The notes under the pieces: model-generated
What the model saw: the letters and a program-made list of their open reading frames with translations, nothing else
What the model was told of the DNA's origin: nothing
The model's database searches: none
NCBI RefSeq assembly: GCF_017853185.1
Contig: NZ_JAFMJZ010000013.1
Span: 1 to 37,629 of the forward strand
Reading direction: 5' to 3'
DNA from: Mycolicibacterium sp.
Lineage (GTDB): Bacteria > Actinomycetota > Actinomycetes > Mycobacteriales > Mycobacteriaceae
Length of the DNA stretch: 37,629 nt
In this document: one piece after another, positions 37,600 to 37,629 of the stretch
Layout: each line of letters opens with the position of its first letter
Numbering within the stretch: position 1 is the first letter of the stretch
Translations under genes and position numbers: made by a program

Positions 37600-37629
37600 G
37601 ACGGAGCTCCAGCCCAGCCTCAGCCGAAC

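Overview
The window is about 67% GC chromosomal DNA from a mycobacterium, most likely an environmental, fast-growing Mycolicibacterium-type species. The evidence is the gene content: a cutinase, a wax-ester synthase/DGAT with a Lys/Ala tail, F420-type (deazaflavin) nitroreductase-family proteins, a long FadE-like acyl-CoA dehydrogenase, a DUF732 protein, a GjpA-like secreted protein, a TIGR00027-type SAM methyltransferase and a P450/[3Fe-4S] ferredoxin pair. Many genes also begin 6-7 bases after a TAnnnT -10 box (leaderless mRNAs), as is common in mycobacteria. I see no rRNA, tRNA, CRISPR array or intact insertion sequence.

Layout. 1-4.0 kb: exported hydrolases, namely the 3' part of a GH64-like beta-1,3-glucanase with an RTX-like tail, a cutinase and a DUF4185 (GH183-type) protein, plus a small F420-type protein. 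4.0-10.5 kb: three VapBC-type toxin-antitoxin loci alternate with an acyl-CoA dehydrogenase, an uncharacterised protein and a secreted GH17 beta-1,3-glucanase-like protein. 10.5-17.2 kb: a ClC-type H+/Cl- antiporter, then a divergent cluster (amidohydrolase and tandem-ABM membrane protein to the left; deaminase and second amidohydrolase to the right), then another F420-type protein. 17.2-19.8 kb: a small accessory patch with a HicB-like antitoxin and a broken HicA-like toxin behind intact-looking operators, a 41-aa acidic protein, a winged-helix regulator with a 44-aa partner, an orphan HicB and an unusual pair of palindromes. 19.8-28.2 kb: cell-envelope genes (rhodanese lipoprotein, WS/DGAT, two tandem lipoprotein metallopeptidases, a ThrE-type exporter, DUF732, GjpA-like, a Tat-type polysaccharide deacetylase). 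28.2-33.6 kb: a zinc-ribbon protein divergent from a metallophosphatase, a methyltransferase and K+ channel pair, a VWA protein and a ferritin-like/VIT1 iron transporter. 33.6-37.6 kb: an APC permease overlapping a small membrane protein, ferredoxin and P450, a divergent TetR regulator and a tiny secreted protein.

Most interesting signals. (1) Promoter elements matching the mycobacterial RecA-independent DNA-damage (PafBC-type) consensus TTGTCRGTG-N8-TAnnnT, with exact spacing, precede the winged-helix module (18.25 kb), the metallophosphatase (29.1 kb, with an imperfect mirror copy for the divergent zinc-ribbon gene) and the small secreted protein (37.33 kb). This suggests a scattered, uncharacterised damage-inducible set. 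(2) Two near-identical palindromes at 19.7-19.8 kb. (3) A degenerate hicA in front of an intact hicB. (4) Two different beta-1,3-glucanase families plus an arabinanase-type enzyme close together.
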